Shown here in pieces: positions 46,074 through 57,561 of a stretch of DNA of 64,000 bases; position 1 is the first letter of the stretch; each line of letters begins with the position of its first letter. The stretch is from Anthoceros angustus (Eukaryota > Streptophyta > Anthocerotopsida > Anthocerotales > Anthocerotaceae): positions 558,001-622,000 of the forward strand of contig MU008151.1 in assembly GCA_010909165.1 (NCBI GenBank), given 5' to 3'. Both the position numbers and the translations under genes were made by a program. The notes beneath the pieces are model-generated. The model ran no database searches. It worked only from the letters and a program-made list of their open reading frames with translations, and was not told the DNA's origin.

Positions 46074-48359
46074 TCACGGTCGCCCATTACAACTGCAACA
46101 ACCATTTGCGAATCGATGCACACGGTATCCATCCCTTACAACAATGTCTCTCCGTTCAACCCTTGACATTATCTCCGTGGAACTGTGGCAGTCACTGCAC
46201 ATCCGTAGATTCTTCGTTACCACCAGAGGTGTGCCACTGGGAGTGTTCAAAAGACCAAACGCCAGAGCTAGTTTCTCAGCATGCCCACAAAGCTGATCCT
46301 CCTTTTCCATTTCAGACAGAGGCTTCAACACCAAATTTGTGTGAGGTACGTGGCCTCCTTCCTGCTTCAGACGTGCATTCGTGCTCTCTACCAGCGCAAT
46401 ATCCTCTCTCCTTTCTCCCACCAGAAATCTATGTACCTGCTTATTCACCTCAATGGTCGCCACTGCAGGTTTCTTGTTAGCTCCTGCTATTCTCTCTTCA
46501 ATCCTGTCTACATCCCACCTACCTGCATCTGCATAGGCATTGGCCATGAGCACATCAGACGCCCTGGGGTCCAGCCTAACAATGCTTTCAAAACACCACA
46601 TCGCCCTCTCTATTCCCCATGACTTTTGCAGGCATTCAACAAGACATCAAGCCCACAACACTTTGGCCCTCACATGACAATAGCATCTTCTCAGCCTCAT
46701 CTAAATGGCCCGCACGCCCAAGAAGATCAATCATGCAATTGTAATGCTCAGTAGTAGGCTTGATGCCATGGTGTTCAGCCATGGAATCAAAGTGCTTGCG
46801 ACCCTCGTGACCAGTCCTCATGACTGCATGCTACTAGAAGGCAAGTAAAAGTAGCATCATCAGGCTGAATACCGGCAACTAACATCTCCTCAAAACAAGC
46901 TAGTGCTGCGAGACCTTCATCACAAGTACCAGATCAGGGCGGTCCATGTCACCACATCTTTGTGTTCATGCTGTCAAAAACCTGGCGTGCATCTTCCAGT
47001 TCACCACATTTTGCATACATGTCCACAGGCAGGTGCCCACCAGTACGTCATCCAGCAGTCCTCTTTCGACAATCTGTGAGTGCAGCTGCCTGCCCTTCTG
47101 TAAGGCACCAGTGCTTGCACAGGCCTTCAGAAGGCAAGCAAAAGTACATGGTAGCCAAAATGAGGCCCTCTGCTCCATTTGTCCATACAGAACAAGCGCC
47201 TCATGTCCGAGCCCTTGCTGGCATACCCAGCTATCAGGGCATTCCATGTCACCACATCCTTGGTCATGCTGTCAAAAACCTGGCGTGCATCTTCAGTTCA
47301 CCACATTTTGCATACCCAGCTATCAGGTGTCCATGTCAACTTTGTGGCATGCTGTCAAAAACCTGGCGTGCATCTCAATTCTTGCATACATGTCCACCAG
47401 GCAGTTGCCAACAAACAAGTTAGCGGAATGCACTGTCACACATCACAGTGCACTTTTCTGCCAGATTCCAAGTCAGCAAATGCACAAGCTTGAAGGGCAG
47501 CTAAAGACGTGACCATTCGCCTTGACTCCTGACCTACGCATCTCATGGTACAGTTGTATGGCCTCCTTAGGTTTCCCATGCTTTGCATATACAGAGATTA
47601 TGGAACCACATGAAGGCATCTGGTTTGCCACCCTGGTGAACACATCCATGGCCTCCTCTAGCCTACCTCCCACATCCAGCAAGAGATATGGTTCCCCAGT
47701 ATGCATTCGACTCGTACCCAAATTTGACACACAGATCATGAACCCGTCGTCCCACAACCAAATCCTTCTTAATGTACACAGTTTCATGTGCAAACAGAGA
47801 GTCGAAATAGCAGAGTCTGCGCCAGAGATTCCAGGGCTCCAACGGCCTCAGAAAGCTTCCCTGCTGACATAACATGCTCACGGTTCCAGCCGTTCGACGT
47901 CCATTTCCGATCCACGCCAGGTTCAGGCTTATCCAAAATCGACTTGGAAGGAGGCACCATGACCATCTGCATATCCAAGGAAACGAGCTGCTCATCAACC
48001 CAAGCTGGCTTAAACATGTTGTTTAACCACAGCACGTCGCTGGACCCCTTGCGCCGGAAGTCAGGCGAACGGGAGCTCTTCTTATCTCGTCTGTTGTCCC
48101 ACCACATGGCAGGGTCCAGAAAAAATTGTTGCCACAAGTGCTCCTGCTCCTGGCGACGACCATCGTTGGAAATCTCGTCCCCACCCAGACATTTTCTCTG
48201 AAGTGGAAGTGCTGGGCTCCTTACACTGCTGCACCTGGAGGCTTTGTTTGCCAGGGGTTGACTCCATAAGATGAAGTGAGCGGGAGGCCCTCGTAGAATC
48301 CCTGTGCACGCGCCAAATTGTTGGGTCCACAACGACTCTGGTTCCCGAATTGTGGCCAT
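46074..48359 (-). pseudogene. Long copy 3 of the PDF-PPR-DYW:KP-like family, many frameshifts
   Basis: Full-length layout is preserved. At the N-terminal end (48359) are MATIREPESLW and a PDF motif with LWQQFFLDPAMWWDN, SPDFRRKGSSDVLWLNN and KPAWVDEQL. In the middle PPR/PLS remains are spread over three frames (47473-47793, 46966-47247, 46636-46821). The C-terminal frame (46074-46601) has KKPAVATIEV, CGHAEKLALAFG, CSDCH and CCSCNGRP. At least five frameshifts, nearly all losses of 1-10 bases compared with copy 2, make it non-coding as given. Confidence 0.8.
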
Positions 48360-48788
48360 TGTTCAGGCATCCCTGTTGGCGGTTGAGGCTGACGATGGCT
48401 TCTGGCAGGATGCGCAGTTACTTTGCATGACCACACCACCCCGGAGGATGGTGCAGACAGTTTCACCTAGAAAAAGAGTACGCTAGTTCCGAAGAACCGA
48501 ACAGCAGATATGCTAAGCACATATGCGTTGTTCAAAATTACTTCATTCAAGAGAAAGAGAGACTCGTTCGATTCTGACCATCTCCCTTACGACGAGAGGT
48601 GGATCTGTGTTATCATCCTTGTCCATGTCCCAGTTTGGACACCGATGGAGTTAAGAACACATTACAGACAAAAAGATGTTCCCTTTATACGTACACTGAC
48701 CACAGAGATTCATTCGTCTATGTCTTGAGAGGTGGATCAGTGTTAGCCATCCATTCCATGTCTCAGCGATGGAGTTAAGCAAGCACAT

Positions 48789-49800
48789 TTACCCCAAAAG
48801 CAATGTTCTGACACTGGCTAGTTCTTCCTTTCTCACGGTCGACCTCAACAACTGCAAACCATTTGCGAATCGATGCACACGGTACCCATCCCTTACAACA
48901 ATGTCTCTGTTCAAGCCTTGACATGATCTCCGTGGAACTGTGGCAGTCACTGCACATAGATTCTTCGTTACCACCAGAGGTGTCCACTCGGTGTTCAAGA
49001 GACCAAACGCCAGAGCTAGCTTCTCAGCATGCCCACAAAGCGCATCTTCCTTTTCCTTCTCAGACAGTGGCTTCAACACCAATTGTGTGAGGGTATGGCC
49101 TCCTCTAGCCTACCTCCACATGCATACATGCGCAAGATATGGTTCCCCAAGTATGCATTCGACTCGTACCCAAGTTTGACAAGATCATGAACTCGTCCCC
49201 ACAACCAAATCCTTCTTAGCTGTACACAGTTTCAGCACAGTGCAAACAGAGACTGAGAAATGGCAGAGTCTGCGCCAGAGATTCCAGGGCTCCAACGGCC
49301 TCAGAAAGCTTCCCTGCTGCTGACATAACGGTTCCAGCCGTACGACGCCCATTTCCGATCCTGCACGCCTGCCAGGTTCAGGCTTATCCCGAGCTCGACT
49401 TGGAAGGAGAGGCACCATGACCCATCTGCATATCCAAGGAAACGAGCTGCTCATCAACCCAAGCTGGCTTAAACTGTTGTTTAACCACAGCACCTCGCCG
49501 GACCCTTACGCCGGAAGTCAGGCGAACGGGAGCTCTTCTTATCTCGTCTGTTGTCCACCACATGGTAGGGTCCAGAAAAAATTGTTGCCACAAGTGCTCC
49601 TGCTCCTGGCGACGACCATCGCTGGAAATCCGTCCCCACACATTTCTCGGAAGTGGAAGTGCTGGGCTCCTTACACTGCTGCACCTGGAGGCTTTGTTTG
49701 CCAGGGGTTGACTCCTAGTGAGGTGAGCGGAGCTCCTCGTAGAATCCCTGTGCACACAATTTGTTGGGTCCACAACGGGTTCCCTTGGCCATCGTTCAGG
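48789..49800 (-). pseudogene. Mini-copy D: same internal deletion as mini-copy C
   Basis: N-terminal leader and PDF motif (QEQEHLWQQFFLDPTMWW, NRRDKKSSRSPDFRRK, KPAWVDEQLVSLDMQMG), first PPR region, then the direct switch at about 49098 into the DYW domain (VLKPLSEKEKEDALCGHAEK). The switch occurs in 'tatggcctcctctagcctac', the same join as at 43553, so C and D descend from one deletion. The tail is further eroded (48840-48990). Confidence 0.75.
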
Positions 49801-50138
49801 ACCCTGTTGGATGACTACATGGCTTCTGCAGGATGCCAGTACTGCATGACCACACCAGAGGATGGTGCAGACAGTTCACCTAGGTGTGGTGAAGCCAAAC
49901 AGAATCCAGCTTGTTCAGTCAGGAAGAGACTGTTGATTTGACCATTCAGAGAGGACACATCCTGTCATGTCAGTTTCACAGGATTTGCATTAGAAAAAGA
50001 TGTTCTCTATTCCAAGAGATTCATTGTCTGAGTTGAGAGGTGGATCAGTGTTAACCATCCATGTCCATGTCCAGGATGGAGTTAAGCAAACCCAAGAAAA
50101 GCAATGTTCTCTGGCGTACACTGAGTTCTTCATTCTTC

Positions 50139-53066
50139 TCACGGTCGACCCTTACAACTGCAACAACCATTTGCGAATCGATGCACACGGTACCCATCCC
50201 TTACAACAATGTCTCTCTGTTCAAGCCTTGACATGATCTCCGTGGAACTGTGGCAGTCACTGCACATGCGTAGATTCTTCGTTACCACCAGAGGTGTCCC
50301 ACTCGGAGTGTTCAACAGACCAAACGCCAGAGCTAGCTTCTCAGCATGCCCACAAAGCATCTTCCTTTTCCTTCTCAGACAGTGGCTTCAACACCAACTT
50401 TGTGTGAGGTGGCCTCCTTCCTGCTTCAGACGTGCATTCGTGCTCTACCTTTAAGCAATATCCTCTCCTTTCTCCCACCAAAATCTATGTACCTGCTTCA
50501 CCTCAACGTCGCCACTGCAGGTTTCTTGTTAGCTCCTGCTACCATTCTCTGTGTTTCAATCCTGTCTACATCGGTCCACCTACCTGCATCTGCATAGGCA
50601 TTGGCCATGAGCACATGCAGACGCCTCCTGAGGGTCCAGCCTAACAATGCTTTCAAAACACACCACATCGCCCTCTCTATCCCCGTGACTTTTGCAGGCA
50701 TTCAACAAAGACGTCAAGCCCACAACATTACTTTGGCCCTCACATGATAGCATCTTCTCAGCCTCATCTAAATGGCCCGCACGCCCAAGAAGATCAATCA
50801 TGCAATTGTAATGCTCAGTAGTAGGCTTGATGCCATGCTGTTCAGCCATGGAATCAAAGTGCTTACGACCCTCATCAGTCCTCATGACTGCATGCATGCT
50901 AGGCAAGTAAAAGTAGCATCATTAGGCTGAATACCGGCACTAACATCTCCTCAAAACAAGCTAGTGCCTTGTGACCATCACAAGTACCATACCCAGATAT
51001 CAGGGCATTCCATGTCACCACATCCTTTGTGTTCATGCTGTCAAAAACCTGGCGTGCATCTTCCAGTTCACCACATTTTGCATACATGTCCACCAGGCAG
51101 GTGCCCAACTACACATCCGTCCTCTTTTGACAATCTGTGAGTGCAGCTGCCTGCCCTTCTGTAAGGCACCAGTGCTTCCAGGCCTTCAGAAGGCAAGCAA
51201 AACATCGTTCAGCCAAACAGGCCCTCCTCCATTTGTCCATATACAACAAGCGCCTCTTGGCCAAGTCCTTGCTGTGCATACCCAGATATCAGGGCCGTCC
51301 ATGTAACCACATCCTTCGTGTTCATGCTGTCAAAAACCTGGCATGCATCTTCCAGTTCACCACATTTTGCATACATGTCCACCAGGCAGGTGCCCAACAC
51401 CACGTTATCCAGGAGTCCTCTTTTGACAATCTGTGAGTGCAGCTCCCTGCCCTTGTGTAAGGCACTAGTACTTCCACAAGCCTTCAGAAGGCACGAAAAA
51501 GTAACATCGTCAGCCAAAATGACGCCCGCCTCCTCCATCTGTCCATACACAACAAGTGCCTCTTGGCCGAGCCCTTGATGTGAATACCCAGCAATTAGGG
51601 CATTCCATGTCACCACATCCTTTGAAGCTAAGCTGTCAAAAACGTGGCGTGCATCTTCGAGTTCACCACACTTGGCATACATGTCCACCACGCAGTTGCC
51701 CAACACTACGTTATCTAGCAGTCCTCTTTCAACAATCAGTGAGTGCAGCTGCCTGCCCTTCTGCAAGGCACCAGTGCTTGCACAGGCCTTCAGAAGGCAA
51801 GCAAAAGTAATATGGTTAGCCAAAATCAACCCTTCCTGCTCCATTTGTGCATACAGAACAAGCGCCTCATGTAGCCCGCATATCCAGCTCATTCCATGTC
51901 ACCACATTCTTTGTGTCCATGCTGTCAAAAACCTGGCGGGCATCTTTCAGTTTACCACATTTTGCATATCCAGAGATCAGGGCATTCCATGTCACCACAT
52001 CCTTTGTGGCCATGCTGTCGAAAACCAGGCGTGCATCTTTCAGTTCACATTTTGCATACATGTCCACCAGGCAGTGCCAACAAACAAGTCAGGAGGAATG
52101 CCACTGTACCACATCACAGTGCACTTTTCAGATTCCAAGTCGGCGGCAAATGCACAAGCTTGAAGGGCAGCTACAAAGACGTGAGCATCCTTCACTCTGA
52201 CCTACGCATCTCATGGTACAGTTGTATGGCCTCATTAGGTTTCCCATGCTTAGCATATGCAGAGATTATGGAAAACCACATGAAGGTATTTGGTTTGCCC
52301 ACCCTGGTGAACACATCCATGGCCTCCTGCAGACTCCCTCCACATGCATACATGCGCAAGATATGGTTCCCCAAGAATGCATCGGACTCGTACCCGAGTT
52401 TAACAATGAGATCATGAACTCTTCGCCCCACAACCAAGTCCTTCTTGGCTGCACACAGTTTTAGCACAGTGTAAACCAGAGACTGAGAAATAGCAGAGCC
52501 TGTCTCCGCCAGAAATCCCAGGGCTCCAACCGCTTCAGAAAGCTTCCTCTGCTCACATAACGTGCGCACGGTTACAGCCGTTACGGCGCCCATTTCCGAT
52601 CCTCCGCGCCTGCCAGGTGCAGGCTTCTCCGGGGGGCTCGACTTGGAAGGAGAGGCACCATGACCCATCTGCATATCCAAGGAAACGAGCTGGTCATCAA
52701 CCCAAGCTGGCTTGAACGCATAGTGTCTATCCACAGGACCTCGCCGGAGCCCTTACGTCGGAAGTCAGGCGAACGGGAGCTCTTCTTATCTCGTCTGTTG
52801 TCCCACCACATGGTAGGATCCAGAAAAAATTGTTGCCACAAGTGCTCCTGCTCCTGGCGACCACCATCGGTGGCAAAACCGACCCCACCCACACATTTTC
52901 TCGGAAGCGGAAGCCCTGGGCTCCTCACACTGCAGCACCTGGAGGCTTGGCTGTTTGCCGGGGATTGACTCCTGGAATTGAGGTGGGCGGGAGCTTCTCG
53001 TAGAATTCCTGTACACACATCAGTTTGTTGGGTCCACAACGGCTCCGGTTGCCATACTGTGGCCAT
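50139..53066 (-). pseudogene. Long copy 4 of the PDF-PPR-DYW:KP-like family
   Basis: The N-terminal end (53066) has MATVWQPEPLW, LWQQFFLDPTMWWDN and SPDFRRKGSGEVLW, then shifts frame after the PDF motif. The next frame (52192-52734) holds KPAWVDDQL and N-terminal PPRs (YTVLKLCAAKKDLVVGRRVH). Downstream, 51209-51892 preserves two and a half clean PLS triplets ([40 protein letters not shown]). The E region (50580-50906) and the DYW tail (50139-50360, HAEKLALAFG, CSDCH, CCSCKGRP) lie in further frames. Triplet number differs from copy 1. At least six frameshifts. Confidence 0.8.
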
Positions 53067-54036
53067 CGTTCAGGGACCGTTGCTCTAATATGAGGCGGGA
53101 CGCCCAAGTACTTACATACTGTGTATGACCACACCACCCTGAAGGACGGTGCAGACGGTTAGTGTCGAGGAAAAAGGAGACATGAGGCTAACAAAGCTGA
53201 CAATTTGCGAGGCTAGCTCTCGAGTTTGGACGGCTGACCTGCTCAGCCTGGGATCTTTCTGAAGGCTGGGCACCTCGGGTTTGGTACAGCCGCCAGTATT
53301 GATGGTCTGGTAACCTTTTTGTGATGGCCTATGCTACAAGAGCCAGCAAGAAATTGAAAAGATTGGACATGGCCCCTTGGTTCTCAATGCGTCTCCTCTG
53401 CGTATTGTTGAGCCCCTCCTGCTCCCGGCTGTGAAGGTCCTTAGGAGCAGTATGGCTGTAGATAGGTGTGTGTGTGCTTCAAGACCTCTAACTGCTTGAT
53501 TGGATGCATGAGACTGTGAATGCTCGGGAACTGCACATCCTCAGTCGTGCTTGACTAGTTCCAATGCTGTGTTGTGACTTGAGGAAATAACCCCAGAATA
53601 GTTAGGGTAATCAATCACGTTACTCTTATATTACACCTCTCTTGCATTCTATTTTTCTTATCACCTATCTATTTTATATTTTATATTTTATATTAGTTTT
53701 TATTTAAATATATTCAAAGCTGTTTCTATCATTTATATTTACTTCCTATCTTTATATGTGGTTTTTCCTTGGTTCTTCCTTGGGTCTTGGTTTTCTTGTG
53801 CAGCTTTCATCATTGGCAAGCCTTGTGAGAGCTTCTTGATCATTGGTAAGCTTTGTTGAACTCCTTATAGATTTTGCCTCTTTTCCCTCTCTCATAACTT
53901 TTGCCTATTTTTTCTCTCATCCCAAACATTAATTTTCTCTCTAGTTCAGACACATCTATGTATAATCGGCTTTTTACCTCTTTTATGTTATATAATCTCT
54001 GTCCCATGATGGTCGTTCTATCCTTAGTGCTTAGTG
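53067..54036. other. Spacer right of the PPR cluster
   Basis: The first ~150 bp is the 5' flank of long copy 4. The remainder is AT-rich with a short 'attttat' run at 53670-53700. No gene or RNA recognised. Confidence 0.45.
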
Positions 54037-54129
54037 AACATGAAGACTTTATTGAAGAAAAAGAGATGAGAAATTCCATCTACCCCGAGACAAAGGGGAA
54101 CAACCCTTAGTGCCCAAGGGTTGTTCCCC
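54037..54129. repeat. 'agagatgagaaattcc' repeat unit ending in a 12-bp hairpin
   Basis: 54037-54110 matches the repeat family at 20650 ('gactttattgaag', 'ccatctaccccgag', 'aaccc'). Its end forms a perfect inverted repeat: 'ggggaacaaccc' (54095-54106) and 'gggttgttcccc' (54118-54129) around an 11-base loop. Confidence 0.6.
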
Positions 54130-55090
54130 GGAAATCGATGTATTGTGGAAAGCCTTAATTAACCCTTCACATGCTTCTGCCGCTCATGAAAACAATCCAA
54201 CCAATGGTATGACACCATGATTTTGTGATAAATTTTCAGAGCATGCCACGACATGCTAGTTTTAGACCCATCGGAAACCCTCTTCGAAGAATAAAAGCCA
54301 TAAACCCCCATCGGGTATATTCCCCCTCTTGAAAAATTATGGTGTTCCTAGACCCAGAGGGACTAGCCCCTGCTTAAAACTAGCTACTGCTCCAAGAATG
54401 TCGTGGTCCGGGAAATGAAAGGGCCTACCTACCATTGGTGCCGAAGATGCCACATCTCTTCCGCTTGCCGCCGTCCTATATAGTATGCTGGCCAATGCCC
54501 TCTGCAAGGCGATGGACACGCATTGCCTGAAGAAAGCTACAATGCAAGAAAGGGGGAGACCAATCTCATTGTTGTGGCTATGGTAAGCCTTAGCTCAAGC
54601 TTTAATAAACCTGGCAAAATTCTTGCCCATGGCTCTGTGAGTCTCGATCGCAAGGAGGACGAAGGCGTGCGATTTGGAAAGCCTAGATGCAGGGGCGGGC
54701 CGGAAGGTAAGAACTTGCTCCCTTCCCCGAGCAAGAATGGAGGCGAGCTCGAGTGGGCTGGGAAATGGAGGAATCCGCGGAGAAAGGCCAGCTACGCCTG
54801 CCCATATTGCTTTTCAAGGAGGGATGCCTGAAGCGCACACGGCCCAACCTCGGGGAAGGAGGAAAAATAAGGTAGGGCTGCCTTAGCCTCGGAGGGTAAA
54901 GATCCCCTAGTCAATCTTAAGGACATTTGCAGGAGCAAAGCTCCCTCCTTAACGCCTATGACAAAGGCCTCCAAGATGCGGGAATCCCCGATTAAGAAAC
55001 GGACTAGGCAAGGTGACTCTGTCCCTGTATAGAATCAACCACATGGACTGTGGACTCTTGACAAATGCCTGAAATTGTACTTGGTGCATA
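54130..55090. other. Spacer with a dispersed repeat piece
   Basis: No gene supported. The phrase 'gcctgaagaaagctacaatg' with the following ~50 bp (54525-54595) recurs in inverted, diverged form at about 58620-58690, marking another dispersed repeat. A frame at 54523-54831 is a product of that repeat and has no known domain. Confidence 0.4.
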
Positions 55091-55093
55091 GTT

Positions 55094-55380
55094 TTGATGG
55101 ATGCCTTTGACGAAACGGCTTGGGAGAGGACTTTTCTAGAAGGTTTGAATTACAAACAAGCCTCGTCAATTTTGATCTTGTGTGATAACAAGTCTACCAT
55201 TACTATGACCAGTAATCCTCGTTGTCATTACTGGATGAAGCATATTCAAATTAGACAGAACTACATATGTGAGGCAATATGTTGATTCATGGGTTGTGAA
55301 GATTTTCTGTGTTTCCACATATTTGAATTCTAGTTATCTTCTAGTGAAGAATTTACCAAAATACAAGCATTTCATATATA
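55094..55380 (+). mobile_element. Copia RNase H 3'-terminal fragment
   Basis: The plus strand encodes the conserved end of Ty1/Copia RNase H: ILILCDNKSTITMTSNPRCH followed by MKHIQIRQNYICEAI. In a shifted frame the usual tail follows (VDSWVVKIFCVSTYLN). Upstream RT/RNase H parts are missing and the frame is broken, so the element is dead. Confidence 0.8.
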
Positions 55381-55420
55381 TACATATGGAGGCAATGGGC
55401 CTTAGAGAAGAGAAAAGGAA

Positions 55421-55623
55421 GAATTTTATTGAAGTCTACTAAGGACGGATTTCCATCATGGGACTTGGTATTTAACAACTTGTACCATGGTGTGCCTAAG
55501 CTACTTGCACCAAGGGCATCCACTCCCTTTAGGCACCCCATCTAAGTACCGATCTACTCCCTTTAAGCACCCCATCTAAGTACCGATCTACTCCCTTTAG
55601 GCACCCCATCTAAGTACCGATCT
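55421..55623 (-). repeat. Inverted copy of the dispersed repeat plus 34-bp triplication
   Basis: 55421-55555 is the reverse complement of 28823-29036 ('tactaaggacggatttccat', 'ccatggtgtgcctaagctac', 'aagggcatccactcccttta'). Its outer end is amplified as a 34-bp tandem repeat in three copies (55522-55555, 55556-55589, 55590-55623; 'actccctttaggcacccc'). Confidence 0.75.
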
Positions 55624-55637
55624 AAAGGATGCTTGAT

Positions 55638-55877
55638 CACGAAGTGGCCGGCTCACACAAACACGAAGTGGCCTGCTCACACAACAACGAAGTGGCCGGC
55701 TCACACAAACACGAAGTGGCCGGCTCTCACAACAACGAAGTGGCCGGCACACACAACACGAAGTGGCCGGCTCACACAAACACGAAGTGGCCGGCACACA
55801 CAACACGAAGTGGCCGGCTCACACAAACACGAAGTGGCCGGCTCACGCAAACACGAAGTGGCCGGCTCACACAAATA
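55638..55877. repeat. 24-bp minisatellite, about 10 copies
   Basis: The unit is 'cacgaagtggccggctcaca' plus 3-4 bases, repeated about ten times at 23-24 bp with few variants. It is open in several frames by virtue of its composition. It lies about 190 bp upstream of the lectin start codon, in its presumed promoter. It is not a CRISPR array because there are no unique spacers. Confidence 0.9.
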
Positions 55878-56069
55878 CTAGGTGTTTCTCTTCTTCTACT
55901 ACTCTCATTGCTGCAACCCCGCCTACACCTGACAATTCTTCCTCAGCTCGACCGACCACTAACATATCTTCCTTAGCTCGATCGATCCCGGAGTTTTTTC
56001 CTCAGCTAGATCGATCAGGCCCCCGACGCATAGACTGCAAAATTTGTGCAAGCTTCGCTACATATCGAC

Positions 56070-56522
56070 ATGGAGGCGTCCTGCAATCGCAGGCTGGCAG
56101 TTGTGCTGATGCTGTGCGTGTACATCTTGAGCGCGGGTTCGATCCAGAGGGCATCTGCGCTATGGCACCTGCGGCAGCGCGTGGGACTTTCCACCGGCTA
56201 CCAGCTGGTGCATGGGGTGTACCAGCTGAACATGCAGGAGGATTGCAACCTGGTGCTGTACCAGGACGGCGTGGGCGCTCTGTGGTCGACCGACACCTCG
56301 GGCGCCGGCACCAACTGCTACTTCGTGATGCAGGACGACGGCAACGCCGTGCTCTATACCGGCGCCAAGAGCTTCAACCAAGGCCCTGTTGCTATCTGGG
56401 CCACCAACACTTTCGGGCTCAACGACGGTGATCACGAAATCATCCTCCAGGACGACGGTAACGTGGTCATGTATAATGCCCATGGCTCCGCTATCTGGGC
56501 TACCAACACCGCCGGCCGGTAG
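56070..56522 (+). CDS. Secreted GNA-type (bulb-type) mannose-binding lectin
   Basis: A single-exon gene of 150 codons. Residues 1-30 form a clear secretion signal (RLAVVLMLCVYILSAGSIQ..ASA). The mature protein is one B_lectin beta-prism II domain with three mannose-binding motifs of the form Q-x-D-x-N-x-V-x-Y: QEDCNLVLY, QDDGNAVLY and QDDGNVVMY. Each is followed by a conserved Trp-bearing strand (ALWSTDTSG, AIWATNTFG, AIWATNTAG). Such lectins bind mannose glycans and are linked to storage or defence; which applies here is unknown. The start at 56070 is preferred to upstream in-frame codons because it gives the best signal peptide. The C-terminus stops right after the third repeat, a short form. 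Codon use is GC-rich compared with the surrounding spacer. The minisatellite lies upstream. Confidence 0.9.
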   Translation: MEASCNRRLAVVLMLCVYILSAGSIQRASALWHLRQRVGLSTGYQLVHGVYQLNMQEDCNLVLYQDGVGALWSTDTSGAGTNCYFVMQDDGNAVLYTGAKSFNQGPVAIWATNTFGLNDGDHEIILQDDGNVVMYNAHGSAIWATNTAGR

Positions 56523-57333
56523 GCTTCTGGATCCATCTGCAGGCCAACAGCAACAAGGACCCCGGCTGGAGCTCCTGGACTAAGGGCCTTACAACTGTTA
56601 GCATTCCTGCGGCAATGTGGTGAGACTGGCAAGTATTTCCTAAGCATTTCTTCCTTAGGCCTGTGGACATGTTTAGCACAGATTTCGGGAGCTTGGAGGA
56701 AATTGCCCAAGATTCGTTACAAGTTCTATACGAGATTCTCGATGACGAACTCGTCCAACTGTGCTAGCTAGGCTAGCTAGCTCATTGCACTGTGCAGGAT
56801 GCATTCTTTTGTTGTGCAGGATGCATTTTTTTGTCGTGCAGATGCAGTGGTTGAATTGTAGATGTAGCCATCAGATTCTGCTTCCAACCTCCAGATAGAT
56901 GGATCGTGAAGGCATCCATCCATGGTTAAAAACCTCAACAGATTGTCAGACTTGGAGGGCTACCTTGGTAGACTTGTGCATGGTTGATAACAATTTACAA
57001 ACCGCCTCAAAGGTTCACTTAGCCTGTGGTGAAACTACAGATGTTGGCTCCCTCCAGGAGGCACGCGTGCTTTGCAGGTGTATTATTTACTATTATGCTG
57101 CTGCTGCAGGCATGGTTGGTCCCCAATCCCCCACGGAGGCGCCGTTGATGAGCGTCTGGCCAAGGGAGACGTACATGTTCTTGGACTTGTCAGCATGGGA
57201 GTCGAAATCGATGAAGATGGGTTTCTTGGTCCTCTCTCTCCTTGATGGCCAGGGAGGAGTTGCTAAGGACTCGTCTACTGAGGTAGCGAGCGGGATGGAG
57301 CGAGTCGATAAGCTCCTCGACAGGCCCGATGCC
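56523..57333. other. Lectin 3' flank and spacer
   Basis: The 3' untranslated region of the lectin is presumed to lie in the first 300-400 bp. A duplicated phrase 'tgcaggatgcatt' sits at 56795-56835. Open frames at 56899-57336 and its complement show no known domain and are not called as genes. Confidence 0.4.
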
Positions 57334-57561
57334 TGAAAACGATTATGTATCGGAGAAAACAATAATTTATTGGTACAGGGAAAAGGGTTTATATACACAT
57401 GTTTTGATGGTTATAACTGCCTAACTGCGGTTAGCGATAAAAACTGATTCGCTAAACTAGGCCTGAGTATGAGAAAATCAAACTTAAGTTCTGGGGAAAC
57501 GTGCCCTAATGCATCACGAGCTGATTCGCGTGCGCTGAACCTAAATGGCTATGCCACAACA
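57334..57561 (-). mobile_element. Probable Copia-type LTR preceded by a polypurine tract
   Basis: On the minus strand a polypurine tract 'gaaggggag' is followed directly by TGTTGTGGCA, the usual TGTTG start of plant Copia LTRs. Inside are a TATA-like 'tatataaaccc' and a polyadenylation-like 'aataaattattg' in the right order. The end is placed tentatively at a CA near 57334. This would be a 3' LTR of an element lying at higher coordinates. No second LTR was identified by eye. Confidence 0.5.

Noticed and set aside
54523-54831. 102-codon open frame beginning MPEESYNARKGE
   Set aside because: Its start belongs to a dispersed repeat found inverted near 58.6 kb, and the remainder has no recognisable domain.
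55638-55877. CRISPR-like array
   Set aside because: Units are contiguous without unique spacers and the genome is a plant nuclear one; it is a minisatellite.
55629-55976. Open frames over the minisatellite encoding a repeated HEVAGSHK or TKWPAHTN peptide
   Set aside because: Openness in several frames follows from the stop-free 24-bp unit; no start context or independent domain; the lectin start lies downstream.
56899-57336. 145-codon plus frame and overlapping minus frame after the lectin
   Set aside because: Neither resembles a known protein; adjacent to an LTR-like segment, so probably transposon-derived.
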